64,000 nucleotides of DNA from Bacteroidetes bacterium SW_9_63_38 (GTDB lineage: Bacteria; Bacteroidota; Rhodothermia; Rhodothermales; Salinibacteraceae). Every line of letters begins with the position of its first letter. Within the stretch, counting starts at the first letter, position 1. The translations under genes and the position numbers were made by a program. Below, piece by piece: positions 27,547-35,656 of this stretch. The DNA is taken from contig PXUA01000005.1 of assembly GCA_003022435.1 (NCBI GenBank), positions 176,007 to 240,006 of the forward strand, written 5' to 3'. Under the pieces are notes generated by a model. That model was not told the DNA's origin. It searched no databases and saw nothing but the letters and a program-made list of their open reading frames with translations.

Positions 27547-27566
27547 ACGTGTACCCACGTGTACCC
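27547..27566. repeat. 10-bp tandem duplication in the Nudix gene
   Basis: ACGTGTACCC is repeated head to tail (27547-27556 and 27557-27566). With one copy the sequence reads VVDVYPYRHESPPEFLLLRR in frame. Confidence 0.85.
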
Positions 27567-27660
27567 CTACCGCCACGAGTCGCCCCCCGAATTTCTACTG
27601 CTGCGTCGAGCGGACGGCACCGAGTACGCGGGCCAGTGGCGCGTGGTGGGCGGCAAGATT

Positions 27661-27762
27661 ACTGATACGTGAATGGGTTGCTAAAAACGATTATCGCTGA
27701 TAGCACGAGTACGGTCCTCCTTACACGGAGAATTTTGTTTACCTACCCGTGCACGGATCAGT
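27661..27762. mobile_element. 102-bp MITE-like element, copy 2, inside the Nudix box
   Basis: Ends ACTGATACGTGAATGGGTT and CCGTGCACGGATCAGT match copy 1 at 17777-17877. Because precise removal restores the Nudix motif with nothing left over, the insertion made no target duplication longer than one base. The interior encodes no protein. Confidence 0.85.
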
Positions 27763-28136
27763 GAAGCCGACGAGGCCGCCTGGGAGACCGGCCTTCGAGA
27801 ACTCAAGGAAGAGACCGGACAGATCCCGACGCACTTCTGGATCCTCCCGTCCGTCAACACCTTCTACAAGTGGCAGGAGGACCGTGTCGATCTCGCCCCG
27901 CCTTCGCCGCCGAACTACCAGAGGCCCCGACGCTCAACGACGAGCACGACGCCTTTCGCTGGCGCCCCGTCCCCGAGGCCGTCCGTCACCTCGACTGGCC
28001 CGAGCAACAACGCCTCCTCCGCCTCGCCGACCGCGTGCTCTGCGACGGCATCCCCCCTCACTCATTGTCGAATTCTGAGTTTCGATTTTCGAGTGCGGGG
28101 GAAAATGACACCCCCAAAACGGTCCGACACGCCCCT

Positions 28137-28197
28137 CTTCAATCTTCCAATCTTCTATAATCTGCCAGTCTTCTAATCTTCCAATCTGCCAATCGTC
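28137..28197. repeat. Degenerate AATCTTCC/AATCTGCC microrepeat
   Basis: About six imperfect units built on CAATCTTC and CAATCTGCC fill the spacer just before the stop codon of the convergent downstream gene. The unit differs from that of every other spacer in the window. Confidence 0.6.
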
Positions 28198-28696
28198 AGA
28201 CCATGTAGTCGTCCGTCGGCACGTCGAGGAAGTCCATGAGCCAGTCGAGCGCCCAGGTCTGATTGTCCTCCCCGCTCCACTCGTAGCCCTCCTGCACCTC
28301 GTCGGCCACCTGCGGCCAGTCGACCGTCCAGTCCTTGTAGACGTGGAAGGAGAACTGGCTGACCTCGGTCTCGAAGTAGACGCAGCCCTCGTCGGGGTCG
28401 TAGATGGAGGTGGCCGTGTCGTCCTCACGGGCCAACTCCGCCGCCATCACCACCAGCGGCACCTTGAAGCGGTAATCCATCTCGTGGACCCGCTTGGCCT
28501 CGCTGTTCAGAAAGTTGGCCAGGACGACGCAGCCGTCGCCGTGCTCCATGGCGTCGCGGGCCGCATCACGCGTGGAGGGATCGGCGTCGATCCGGTCAAG
28601 CGCCGTCTGCACGAGCGGCCAGACCTCGACCGCTTCGGGCTCGTCGGCGGCGTCTTGTTCGCGGGGAATGGTGAGAGTGTACGTTTCAATGTCCAC
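28196..28696 (-). CDS. Conserved-looking acidic protein of unknown function
   Basis: The 166-aa protein is read from GTG 28696 (VDIETYTLTIPREQ); the frame is open further upstream but that part is not protein-like. It is rich in Asp/Glu/Trp, with segments AMEHGDGCVVLANFLNSEA, FKVPLVVMAAELAREDD and a Trp-rich end WTVDWPQVADEV, WALDWLMDFLDVP. No signal peptide or membrane segment is seen, so it is probably cytoplasmic. I do not recognise a family. The start is uncertain, because no clear ribosome-binding site precedes the GTG. Confidence 0.55.
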   Translation of the reverse strand: MDIETYTLTIPREQDAADEPEAVEVWPLVQTALDRIDADPSTRDAARDAMEHGDGCVVLANFLNSEAKRVHEMDYRFKVPLVVMAAELAREDDTATSIYDPDEGCVYFETEVSQFSFHVYKDWTVDWPQVADEVQEGYEWSGEDNQTWALDWLMDFLDVPTDDYMV

Positions 28697-28808
28697 AGTC
28701 TTGGGGGAACCGGTTTGTGGGTCGATCGCACAGTGCTTTCCCTCTAACGCTGAGCCCCCCGCTCGTTCCCCCACTGTGCACCGGTTTAGGGTCCCGAGGG
28801 GGACCGGC

Positions 28809-29357
28809 CTACGAAACCGGCCCGTACAGCGCATTTCCGGGCGCCGCCGGGTCGTCGGACAGATAAAACTCCTGTACCGCGACGATTAGATCCTGCTCGG
28901 TCAAATAGCCCTTGCTCCCGCGGTCGAGCTGCCGGAAGGCCTCGTCGCTCTCGTGAGCGCCCCAGGCGGACAGCCAGTCCGCGTACTCGTCCGCCGTGAC
29001 GCGTCCATCCCCCGTGCGGTCGACCGCCCGGAGCGTTCCCCGCGCCGCCCGCTGAAGTGTATGGAGGGTATTGTCGTCCTTCTCCACACCGCGCTGAATC
29101 GATCGCCAGTATGCCTTCCACTCCGGAAGGGTGATCCGGGCATCACCGTCGAAGTCGGCAACCGTGGAAATGTGATCCCACCAGCGCATCACGAGATCGC
29201 GGAGCGCCTCCTTTCGCTCCTCTTCGGCCACCCCTCGCGTCTCGGCCAGTCGTTGAGCCCGGAGCGCAAAGTCGCTCACCTCCACAATGCCATTTCCATC
29301 CTCATCAATGAGGTTGAAGTAATGCGTGGCCTTTTGCTCCTGCAGGTCGCTGAGCAT
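28809..29357 (-). CDS. EF-hand calcium-binding protein (calerythrin-like)
   Basis: The 182-aa protein contains four EF-hand loops: DEDGNGIVEVSDF near residue 18, DFDGDARITLPEW near 68, DRTGDGRVTADEY near 112, and a weaker fourth loop DRGSKGYLTEQDL near 146, where Lys/Ser replace some ligands. The layout with helices between loops is like calerythrin/sarcoplasmic calcium-binding proteins of bacteria. No signal peptide, so it is probably a cytoplasmic Ca buffer or sensor. Start at MLSDLQEQKATHYF; the longer frame upstream lacks coding character. Confidence 0.85.
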   Translation of the reverse strand: MLSDLQEQKATHYFNLIDEDGNGIVEVSDFALRAQRLAETRGVAEEERKEALRDLVMRWWDHISTVADFDGDARITLPEWKAYWRSIQRGVEKDDNTLHTLQRAARGTLRAVDRTGDGRVTADEYADWLSAWGAHESDEAFRQLDRGSKGYLTEQDLIVAVQEFYLSDDPAAPGNALYGPVS

Positions 29358-29860
29358 GAGTCGTGGATACACACTGACGAAAAGACGTGAGCGAGCCGAC
29401 GAATCAAAACCGAACCCGTCAATCGCGCTGCCCCCGACGCTTCTCCGTCCCTCATCACGCACCGAGCACGCCGTGGGTTGCATTCGTCCAAATCCAGCTT
29501 GATTCCCGATCCTATGTACAGAGCCGACCGAGAACCGATCCGTGCCCCCGTAGAACACGGCACCGACCGGCAATGGGAGGCGCATCCCTGCGTTGTGCTC
29601 GGAGCATCGATCTTCCCAAAGAGATCTGGAAGGCCTCGTGTACGCACACTGCACCCTGATGAGACGCGGCAGATTCAGCCGATCCTCGTCCCAATCAGGG
29701 GATGATGGAGACCGAAGTTGCATCGCACCCGCCTGGATACGAACAGCTCGCATACGTCTGCCGTCCAGTGTGATGGTTCGTGCACCGCTGAAGACCCCGC
29801 AAGCGCAGTCAATACCCGCACGCAACCTCATAGCCTTCTTTCTCCTGCTTCCTCCCCCAC
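29358..29860. other. Spacer between EF-hand gene and DUF2294
   Basis: This divergent spacer of about 500 bp has no recognisable gene on either strand, and no RNA gene or repeat was identified. Confidence 0.4.
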
Positions 29861-30253
29861 ATGCCTGCTTCTTCTCTCCCTCCTGACAAAACGAAAGGCC
29901 AGATCGAGGCGGGTGTCACCGAAGCAACCACGCAGTACGAGCGCGATTACCTTGGGCGCGGCCCCAAAGAGGCCAAGTCGTTCATCGTCGAGAATCTCGT
30001 GATCGTGAAGCTTCAGGGCATCCTGAGCCCCGCCGAGCGGCAACTGAGCCATGAAAACGGCGGCGTGGGTCTCATTAAGAAGATGCGGATCCGGCTGATC
30101 GAAAGCTCCAGCGAAGACCTCTGCGACCTGGTCACCGAGGAAACCGGCACCGACGCGGTGAGCATGCACACCGACATCAGCTCTCGAACCGGCAAGCGCA
30201 TCTTCGTCTTCAGCATGGACGCGGACCTGCAGAACCTGCTCGAAGAGCGATAG
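29861..30253 (+). CDS. DUF2294 family protein
   Basis: The 130-aa protein matches DUF2294: TKGQIEAGVTEATTQYERDY, the signature YLGRGPKEAKSFIVENLVIV near residue 30, and LQGILSPAERQLSHENGG. Function is unknown. In other genomes DUF2294 genes are found beside DUF2309/NuoL-like (Dab) bicarbonate-uptake genes, and here the dabB1 remnant lies downstream in the same orientation. A weak hairpin (ACCGCTTTCGG / CCGGAAGCGGT) immediately follows the stop codon. Confidence 0.8.
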   Translation: MPASSLPPDKTKGQIEAGVTEATTQYERDYLGRGPKEAKSFIVENLVIVKLQGILSPAERQLSHENGGVGLIKKMRIRLIESSSEDLCDLVTEETGTDAVSMHTDISSRTGKRIFVFSMDADLQNLLEER

Positions 30254-30473
30254 AAGGAGTTGTGAGCTTCCAATAACGGAACCGCTTTCGGGTTTGCCAC
30301 GTCCGGAAGCGGTGACGATGTTCTTTCCGCGCTGATGAGGCGGAGCGCCTCTCGGGTGGGCCGACTCCTCAGCGCCCCGTACGTGCTGCTTCGGCACGCA
30401 AGCCGCGTACACGCCCGAACTGTCCCCGTCGCGACGCGCGACGGACTGCAGACACGGGCGGGTACAACGATTG

Positions 30474-30519
30474 AGGCCGGCATCCAGCGTCGAACGGCGC
30501 TGAATGCCGGCCTTTTTTT
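30474..30519 (+). terminator. Strong intrinsic terminator upstream of dabB1
   Basis: AGGCCGGCAT-C-CAGCG and CGCTG-A-ATGCCGGCCT form a long stem around TCGAACG-type loop sequence, followed by seven T residues (30513-30519). It separates DUF2294 from the dabB1 remnant, so the two are unlikely to share a transcript unless it is read through. Confidence 0.8.
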
Positions 30520-31741
30520 GTGGCTGTACGTCGCGTTTTCGATCACAAAATCTTCATCGGACCTCACTTTTCCTCTGCATCAATCGGCTTCCCTTATGAC
30601 CAGCTTGCTCTTGTCGTTCTTGCCGCCCCGCTGGCCTTCGTCACGGCCGCCGTCGTGGCGCAGATGAATCCCGGCTCGCGTCCGCGGGCTACGGAGTGGG
30701 CGATTCGCCGCGCGTCGGACCTCGGCCTGCTCGCAGCCGCGACCGGGGCTGTGCTTACGATTCGGCACGGACTGCTGCTCAGCCCTACGCTGGGTCGGCA
30801 GGGCCTCGGCCTGTCGGTCCGCCTGGACCCGCTGACCATCGTCATGCTGTGCATGGTCTCGCTTCTGGCCGCCCTCATCGTCCGGTACAGCCTCAACTAC
30901 CTCGCCGGCGATGATCGACAGGGCGTTTTTCTGGGACGGCTTGCCGTAACCATCGCCGCGGTCGAGGTGCTGGTCGTGTCCGGAAACCTCGTTCTGCTGG
31001 TCGGCGCCTGGGTGGCCACGAGCCTGTTCCTGTACCGACTGCTCCTGTTCTACGACGAGCGGCCGGGAGCGCAGGTTGCCGGGCGCAAGAGATTCATTGC
31101 CACCCGCATCGGCGATGCCTGCCTCATCGCCGCCGCCACACTTCTGTACGTGCAGCTCGGCACGGGCGACCTGGAACAGATCTTCACGGCCCTGGAGGCG
31201 GCCGACCCGGTGCGGTGGTCGCTTGAGGCGACGGGTATGGCGGCCCTCGGCATCGCTCTCGCCGGCGCGCTGATGGCGGCCCAGTTTCCCACGCACGGGT
31301 GGCTCGTGGAGGTCATGGAAACCCCGACGCCGGTGTCGACCCTTCTGCACGCCGGCATCCTGAACGCCGGACCCTTCCTCGTGGCCCGCTTTACTTTCGT
31401 GGTCGACGGATCGACCCTGGCCCAGTCGTTCCTGATCGTCGTCGGCGGCTTCACGGTCCTCTTCTCCTCGACCACGCTGCTCACGCAAACGGCCATCAAG
31501 AAGGCCCTCGGGTATTCGAGCGCCGCCCACATGGGCTTTATGCTGATGGTCTGCGGCTTCGGTGTCTACCCGGCGGCTCGGCCATCCGCTTCGCATCCTC
31601 GGCAGCATCGCCATCGCTGTGGTCTTCTACGTCGGCTATGCCCAGCTCTGGGGCATCAGCCTGTTGCACGAACCGGCACTCCTGGCGATCAGGGTGCTGC
31701 TCGTCCTGGCGCTCGCGCAGATTATCGCCCCGGCGAGCCAA
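30520..31741 (+). pseudogene. dabB1 remnant: NuoL-like proton-channel subunit, truncated
   Basis: The frame encodes NuoL/MrpA-type helices: LSVRLDPLTIVMLCMVSLLA, AQFPTHGWLVEVMETPTPVS, TLLHAGILNAGPFLVARF and AAHMGFMLMVCGFGVYPAA, homologous to the intact DabB2 at 38.6 kb. At about 31575 roughly 40 residues are missing and the frame changes, resuming as RLGHPLRILGSIAIAVVFY. Sequence similarity ends at 31741, exactly where a convergent ATPase gene ends, so about 150 C-terminal residues are lost. The start is also doubtful: the listed GTG abuts the terminator T-run. Inactive. Confidence 0.8.
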
Positions 31742-33769
31742 TCAGGAGGCCCCCACTTCGCGCTCCCAAAGAATGTCGGCCACCCGTTCCAGACCGCGAT
31801 TCAGGTGGCGCCGGAAGGTGCTGAAAGGGACGCCCAGCTGCTCGGCGGCCTTTTCCTGTGTCGGGGCGGGCTGCACGTAGGTCCGGTGCACGGCCCGGTG
31901 GTATTTTTCGTCCCGTGGATCGTCGGCGAGGCGTTCGGTCGTGGTTTCGAGCAGATGCCGCAGCGCCTCAATGCGGTCAGGCACGTCGGCGTCGGGGCCC
32001 ACCTCGCTCGTCACGACGCGGGAATAGAGAAGGGGCGTTTCGGTCAGTTGATCGGGACGGTGGAGGTCCTTAAACGCTTCGCGGAGGGCATCTTCGAAGT
32101 CCGGCCGGCTGAGGACGATCACCCGGTCTTCGTTCTTTTCAGTCGCGTCCGGGCCGGAGGAAAAGCCCCGCTCCGCCAGCTGGTCGAGCCACTGGGCTGG
32201 GGGCTGGGCGCGCCAGTCGTGACCGTAGAGCGCGAACGCACGGTCTCCAACCGATACCCCGCCGTCGTCCAGGCGCTCCATGCCCGCGTAGGCGAAGAGC
32301 TCGCCCCAGGTCTCGGGGTCGCGGCACACGAGAGCAGTGTGCGCGAGGCCGGGCGTCTGGAGGTAGTGGCGCACCTGTCGGATAAAGATGAGGCTCTGCA
32401 CGGGCGAGACGGACTGGTAGGTGTCCCGGGCCATCCAGAAGCGGAAGAGCGACGCCTGCTCCCCGGCCCGGAGCGGCGCGTGGGCCTCCAGGTACTGCCA
32501 TGCGACGTTCGTTATCGGGTCGGCCCGCCGGGCCTCCGCGTCGGCCTCATCGAGGGACAACGTGAGCATAAACCCCTCCGGCGTCCCGTCCGCTGCGCGG
32601 TAGCCCCGAACGCCGCCCGGCTGCCGGTCGAACCAGTGTTCAGCCCACGCGGCGGAGGCGTCCCCCTCGTGCCGCGCCACCATCTCAAGGAGGGCCGACC
32701 AGTCGTCTTCGTGGGGCGCGTCCTCGATCAGGCCGTGCGCGTCATTCCACTGCGACTGCAGGCGGTCGTAGAACGGCTGGATGAGCGGGTGGCGGCGCAG
32801 CAGGTAGGTGAAGTCCGAGAGCGCGTCGGGGACGCCCGGGTCGGAGGTGCGCTTCAGGCGGTTGGTGTAGTACTGCCGGATGCGCTCGTGGAGCGTGTCG
32901 TGCCAGTCGGGATTGCGCCAGCGCAAATCGGTCGCGAGGGCTTCGCGGGTCAGGGCGTGCAGCGTGACGCCTCGGTCGCCCGGCCGCACAAACGAGAGGC
33001 CGCGCAGCCACTCGAAGAGCTCGTGCGCCTGTGACACGTTGAGGACCGCGGAGAGCAGCGGCTCCGTGGTGTAGCGCACGAGAGCGGCTGTTTCCAGAAC
33101 GGTGCGGTGGGCAGGCCCCGGCACCTTCTGCACGAATTGCTCCAGCAGCGTCTTGACCACGTCGGGGGCGGCCTCGGGCTCGAACGTCTGGTTGTCGCGC
33201 TGGTCGAGCAGGTCGGCCACGAGGGAGAGGGCGAGCGGGTGGCCGTGCGTGAAGTCAAGGATGGCCTCGTGCTGATCGGCCGGCACCCCGCGCCGCTCCA
33301 GCAGAACCCGGCCTGCCTCGCCGTCGAGGTTGCGGAGGGACATCGTCTCCACGAGAGCGCCCCAGCCGGAGTCGGCGCGCCACTCGGCGGCGGGCTCGGT
33401 GCGTCCGGCCAAAACCACGATCACGTGTCCGGGCAGGTCGGGCAGAAAGGCTGTGCGGAGCCAGTCGTCGAGCGCATTGATCGTCTCGTAGGCGTCGATG
33501 AGGAGCACGGCACGGTCGCCTGTCTCGTCCAGGGGGGACAAGACGGGCGTCTCGGCATCCACCCCTACGGTGTGGCGGAGGGCCGCCCGAAACGCCTCGG
33601 GATTGGGGTCTATGTCGTACGCATCCAGGTGGTACGAGGCGCATCCTGACTCGTCGCAGCACCGGACGAAAGCCTGTAGCAACTCGGTCTTGCCCACCCC
33701 GCCCGGCCCGAAGACGTGGAGGACGTTGAACGGAGGCGTGTCGGCAGAGAGCGGAGGACATGGAAGCAA
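31742..33769 (-). CDS. STAND-type P-loop ATPase with C-terminal helix-turn-helix
   Basis: The protein is about 675 aa. Walker A is VFGPGGVGKTELL near residue 20 and Walker B/sensor is AVLLIDAYETINALDDW near 88, followed by LPGHVIVVLAGRTEPAAEW, the STAND/NB-ARC pattern. A winged-helix region and a long helical middle follow. The last 45 residues (QEKAAEQLGVPFSTFRRHL) form a sigma-region-4/LuxR-like helix-turn-helix, suggesting a transcription regulator. Only 16 residues precede Walker A and the start is TTG, with no ATG upstream before a stop, so the 5' end may be damaged or misread. Its 3' end coincides with the dabB1 break; it is divergent from two ferritin-like genes. Confidence 0.65.
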   Translation of the reverse strand: MLPCPPLSADTPPFNVLHVFGPGGVGKTELLQAFVRCCDESGCASYHLDAYDIDPNPEAFRAALRHTVGVDAETPVLSPLDETGDRAVLLIDAYETINALDDWLRTAFLPDLPGHVIVVLAGRTEPAAEWRADSGWGALVETMSLRNLDGEAGRVLLERRGVPADQHEAILDFTHGHPLALSLVADLLDQRDNQTFEPEAAPDVVKTLLEQFVQKVPGPAHRTVLETAALVRYTTEPLLSAVLNVSQAHELFEWLRGLSFVRPGDRGVTLHALTREALATDLRWRNPDWHDTLHERIRQYYTNRLKRTSDPGVPDALSDFTYLLRRHPLIQPFYDRLQSQWNDAHGLIEDAPHEDDWSALLEMVARHEGDASAAWAEHWFDRQPGGVRGYRAADGTPEGFMLTLSLDEADAEARRADPITNVAWQYLEAHAPLRAGEQASLFRFWMARDTYQSVSPVQSLIFIRQVRHYLQTPGLAHTALVCRDPETWGELFAYAGMERLDDGGVSVGDRAFALYGHDWRAQPPAQWLDQLAERGFSSGPDATEKNEDRVIVLSRPDFEDALREAFKDLHRPDQLTETPLLYSRVVTSEVGPDADVPDRIEALRHLLETTTERLADDPRDEKYHRAVHRTYVQPAPTQEKAAEQLGVPFSTFRRHLNRGLERVADILWEREVGAS

Positions 33770-34099
33770 ACTGATCTGTGGACGAGTACTGGATGGGCTC
33801 GAACGCAGAAGCGCCGTTTCCGCGTTCCTCCACAGCCCTGGGGGCGACGAGCGCGCGGCAGAATCGTCTCCATTTGCCGCCGCGTTACAGAAACGTCACG
33901 CTTCTGACCACGAGATGAGTACCGACCGGTCTGGAGGGTGATCATTCCCGGCGGTTACTCTATGGGGTGCACGGTCAAAACAGTGCTTGGGCGAAGGAGA
34001 CCCCGATCCGATCGCGGAGGCGTAGAGCGCGGTCCTTCGTCCAGCGTTCTGACGACACGTGACTCCCGTTCAGATGCCGCATCAACCCGACCCAGTGCC
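33770..34099. other. Divergent spacer between ATPase and ferritin-like genes
   Basis: About 330 bp in which promoters for both directions should lie. The minus-strand frame of the ATPase stays open for some 60 codons here without an ATG, so part of this region may once have coded its N-terminus. Confidence 0.4.
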
Positions 34100-34798
34100 A
34101 TGTCCGATCAGACCTCGATCTCAAACCAGACCTCGCGTCGCCAGTTTTTCCAACACGTGGGAGGGGCCGCTGGCCTCACCGCCCTAGCCCTAACCGGCTG
34201 CGACAGCGGGGGCGGCATGTCCGGCCCCGAGACCGTCACGTTTGATTTCTCCAACGACTTCGGCGTGCTCAACTATGCGTACGCACTGGAGCAGTTGGAG
34301 GCCGCGTTCTACGCAGAAGCGGCCGCCAACTTCTACGGACAGTCCGGCTCGATCGAAGAACAATACATCCAGGATCTGGCCGCCCACGAGGCCATCCACC
34401 GTGATTTCCTGGCGGAGGCGATTCCCGCTCTGGGCGGTGACCTCATCCCAAACCTTGAGGTCGACTTCAGTAGCGTCGACTTCAGCAGTCGGACCGACGT
34501 GCTCGGCACCTCAAAGCTGCTTGAAGACACCGGAGTGTCGGCCTACAACGGGGCGGGTATCTTCCTGGAAAACCCCGACCTCGTCGGCGTGGCCGGAAAG
34601 ATCGTGTCTGTGGAGGCCCGCCACGCAGCCTCCGTGCGATCACTGGTGAACCCCGGCTCGGACGACTTTGCCGGAGACGATGTCGTGGACCGCCAGTCGG
34701 GCCTCGACCTAGCGACCGCTCCGTCCGACGTCCTGTCCAACGTGGCGAGCACTGGACTCGTCGTGACTCCGCTCGACGTCACCAACGTCGGTGCCTAA
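34100..34798 (+). CDS. Tat-exported ferritin-like domain protein 1
   Basis: The 232-aa protein begins with a twin-arginine signal (TSRRQFFQHVGGAAGLTALA) ending in a lipoprotein-like LTGC. The mature part is a ferritin-like four-helix domain: FDFSNDFGVLNYAYALEQLE, AAFYAEAAANFYGQ, AAHEAIHRDFLAEAIPAL (Glu and His ligand candidates), and VSVEARHAASVRSLV near residue 175 (E..RH). This is the pattern of PF13668-type ferritin-like proteins, of unknown function, exported folded. Paired with a second paralogue 63 bp downstream, as is common in Bacteroidota. Start at ATG 34100. Confidence 0.85.
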   Translation: MSDQTSISNQTSRRQFFQHVGGAAGLTALALTGCDSGGGMSGPETVTFDFSNDFGVLNYAYALEQLEAAFYAEAAANFYGQSGSIEEQYIQDLAAHEAIHRDFLAEAIPALGGDLIPNLEVDFSSVDFSSRTDVLGTSKLLEDTGVSAYNGAGIFLENPDLVGVAGKIVSVEARHAASVRSLVNPGSDDFAGDDVVDRQSGLDLATAPSDVLSNVASTGLVVTPLDVTNVGA

Positions 34799-34861
34799 TC
34801 CCCACGAGGGTGCCAACCTTGGCTCCTTCCGTTCCTTCTCGGATCCATCCCGATTCTACCC

Positions 34862-35656
34862 ATGCGTTTGCTTAATTTCTTTTCGCTCGACACCGACGAC
34901 ACAATCTCCCGTCGAGAGGCCCTGGACCAACTGGGGTCTGTAGGACTTAGTACTGCCGCCGCGTCCGTGCCGCTGGCGGTTCTCGGCCGCTCGAACCGCA
35001 GCTTTGCCCAGTCCGCGTCCGACCCAGTCGGGATTCTCAACTTCGCGCTAACCCTCGAATTCTTGGAGGACTCCTACTACCGTCAGGGCCTCAACGCGAG
35101 CAACCTGATCCCCAGCGAGGCCCGTCCAATTTACGAGCAGGTCTCGAAGCACGAAGACGCCCACGTGACCCTCTTGACCAGCACGATCGAGGACCTCGGT
35201 GGAGATCCCGTGTCGTTCACAGACGACGACTTTGACTTTACGGCCGGAGGAAACTTCGATCCCTTCAACGACTATCCGATCTTCCTACTTCTATCCCAGG
35301 CCTTCGAGGACACGGGCGTCCGGGCTTACAAGGGACAGGCCCCCAACATTGCAGGAAACGAGCTTCTCACGCCGGCCCTTCAAATTCATTCCGTGGAGGC
35401 CCGCCACGCCGCAGAGGTGCGCCGTCTCCGTGCGGAGTCCGGCGCATCCATCAAGCCGTGGATCACGAACGCGGACAACGGGAGCGCCCCCGAAGCCGTC
35501 TATGCCGGGGAAGACAACGCGACCCAGGCCGGCATCGATCAGCAGTCCCTCGGGAACTTCTCGGCGGCCGAAGTGACGGAGGCCTACGACGAGCCCCTCA
35601 CGATGGAGGACGTGGCCGGAGAGAATGGAATCGCCGCTCCCTTCTTCGCCTCATAA
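34862..35656 (+). CDS. Tat-exported ferritin-like domain protein 2
   Basis: The 264-aa paralogue of the preceding gene has a Tat-like signal (ISRREALDQLGSVGLSTAAA ending SFAQSA). Ferritin-like helices are seen in VGILNFALTLEFLEDSYYRQ, VSKHEDAHVTLLTSTIEDLG and IHSVEARHAAEVRRLRAE, keeping the Glu/His ligand pattern E...H..H and E..RH. It is likely co-transcribed with protein 1. Its stop codon (35654-35656) lies directly against the truncated dabA1 sequence, which marks the right border of the inserted block. Confidence 0.85.
   Translation: MRLLNFFSLDTDDTISRREALDQLGSVGLSTAAASVPLAVLGRSNRSFAQSASDPVGILNFALTLEFLEDSYYRQGLNASNLIPSEARPIYEQVSKHEDAHVTLLTSTIEDLGGDPVSFTDDDFDFTAGGNFDPFNDYPIFLLLSQAFEDTGVRAYKGQAPNIAGNELLTPALQIHSVEARHAAEVRRLRAESGASIKPWITNADNGSAPEAVYAGEDNATQAGIDQQSLGNFSAAEVTEAYDEPLTMEDVAGENGIAAPFFAS

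Larger units (their letters stand above)
27520..28070 (+). pseudogene. Nudix hydrolase gene, split by a mobile element
   Basis: The gene starts MPTSTIRVVDVYP. A 10-bp tandem duplication (27547-27566) breaks the frame before YRHESPPEFLLLRRADGTEY and GQWRVVGGKI. A 102-bp element at 27661-27762 then interrupts the Nudix box. Cutting the element out exactly joins GGKI to EADEAAWETGLRELKEETG, a perfect G-x5-E-x7-REL-x-EE-x-G box. A further 1-bp deletion near 27900 precedes FAAELPEAPTLNDEHDAF, and the tail ends in ADRVLCDGIPP. Nudix enzymes hydrolyse nucleoside diphosphates linked to other groups. The gene is inactive. Confidence 0.85.
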
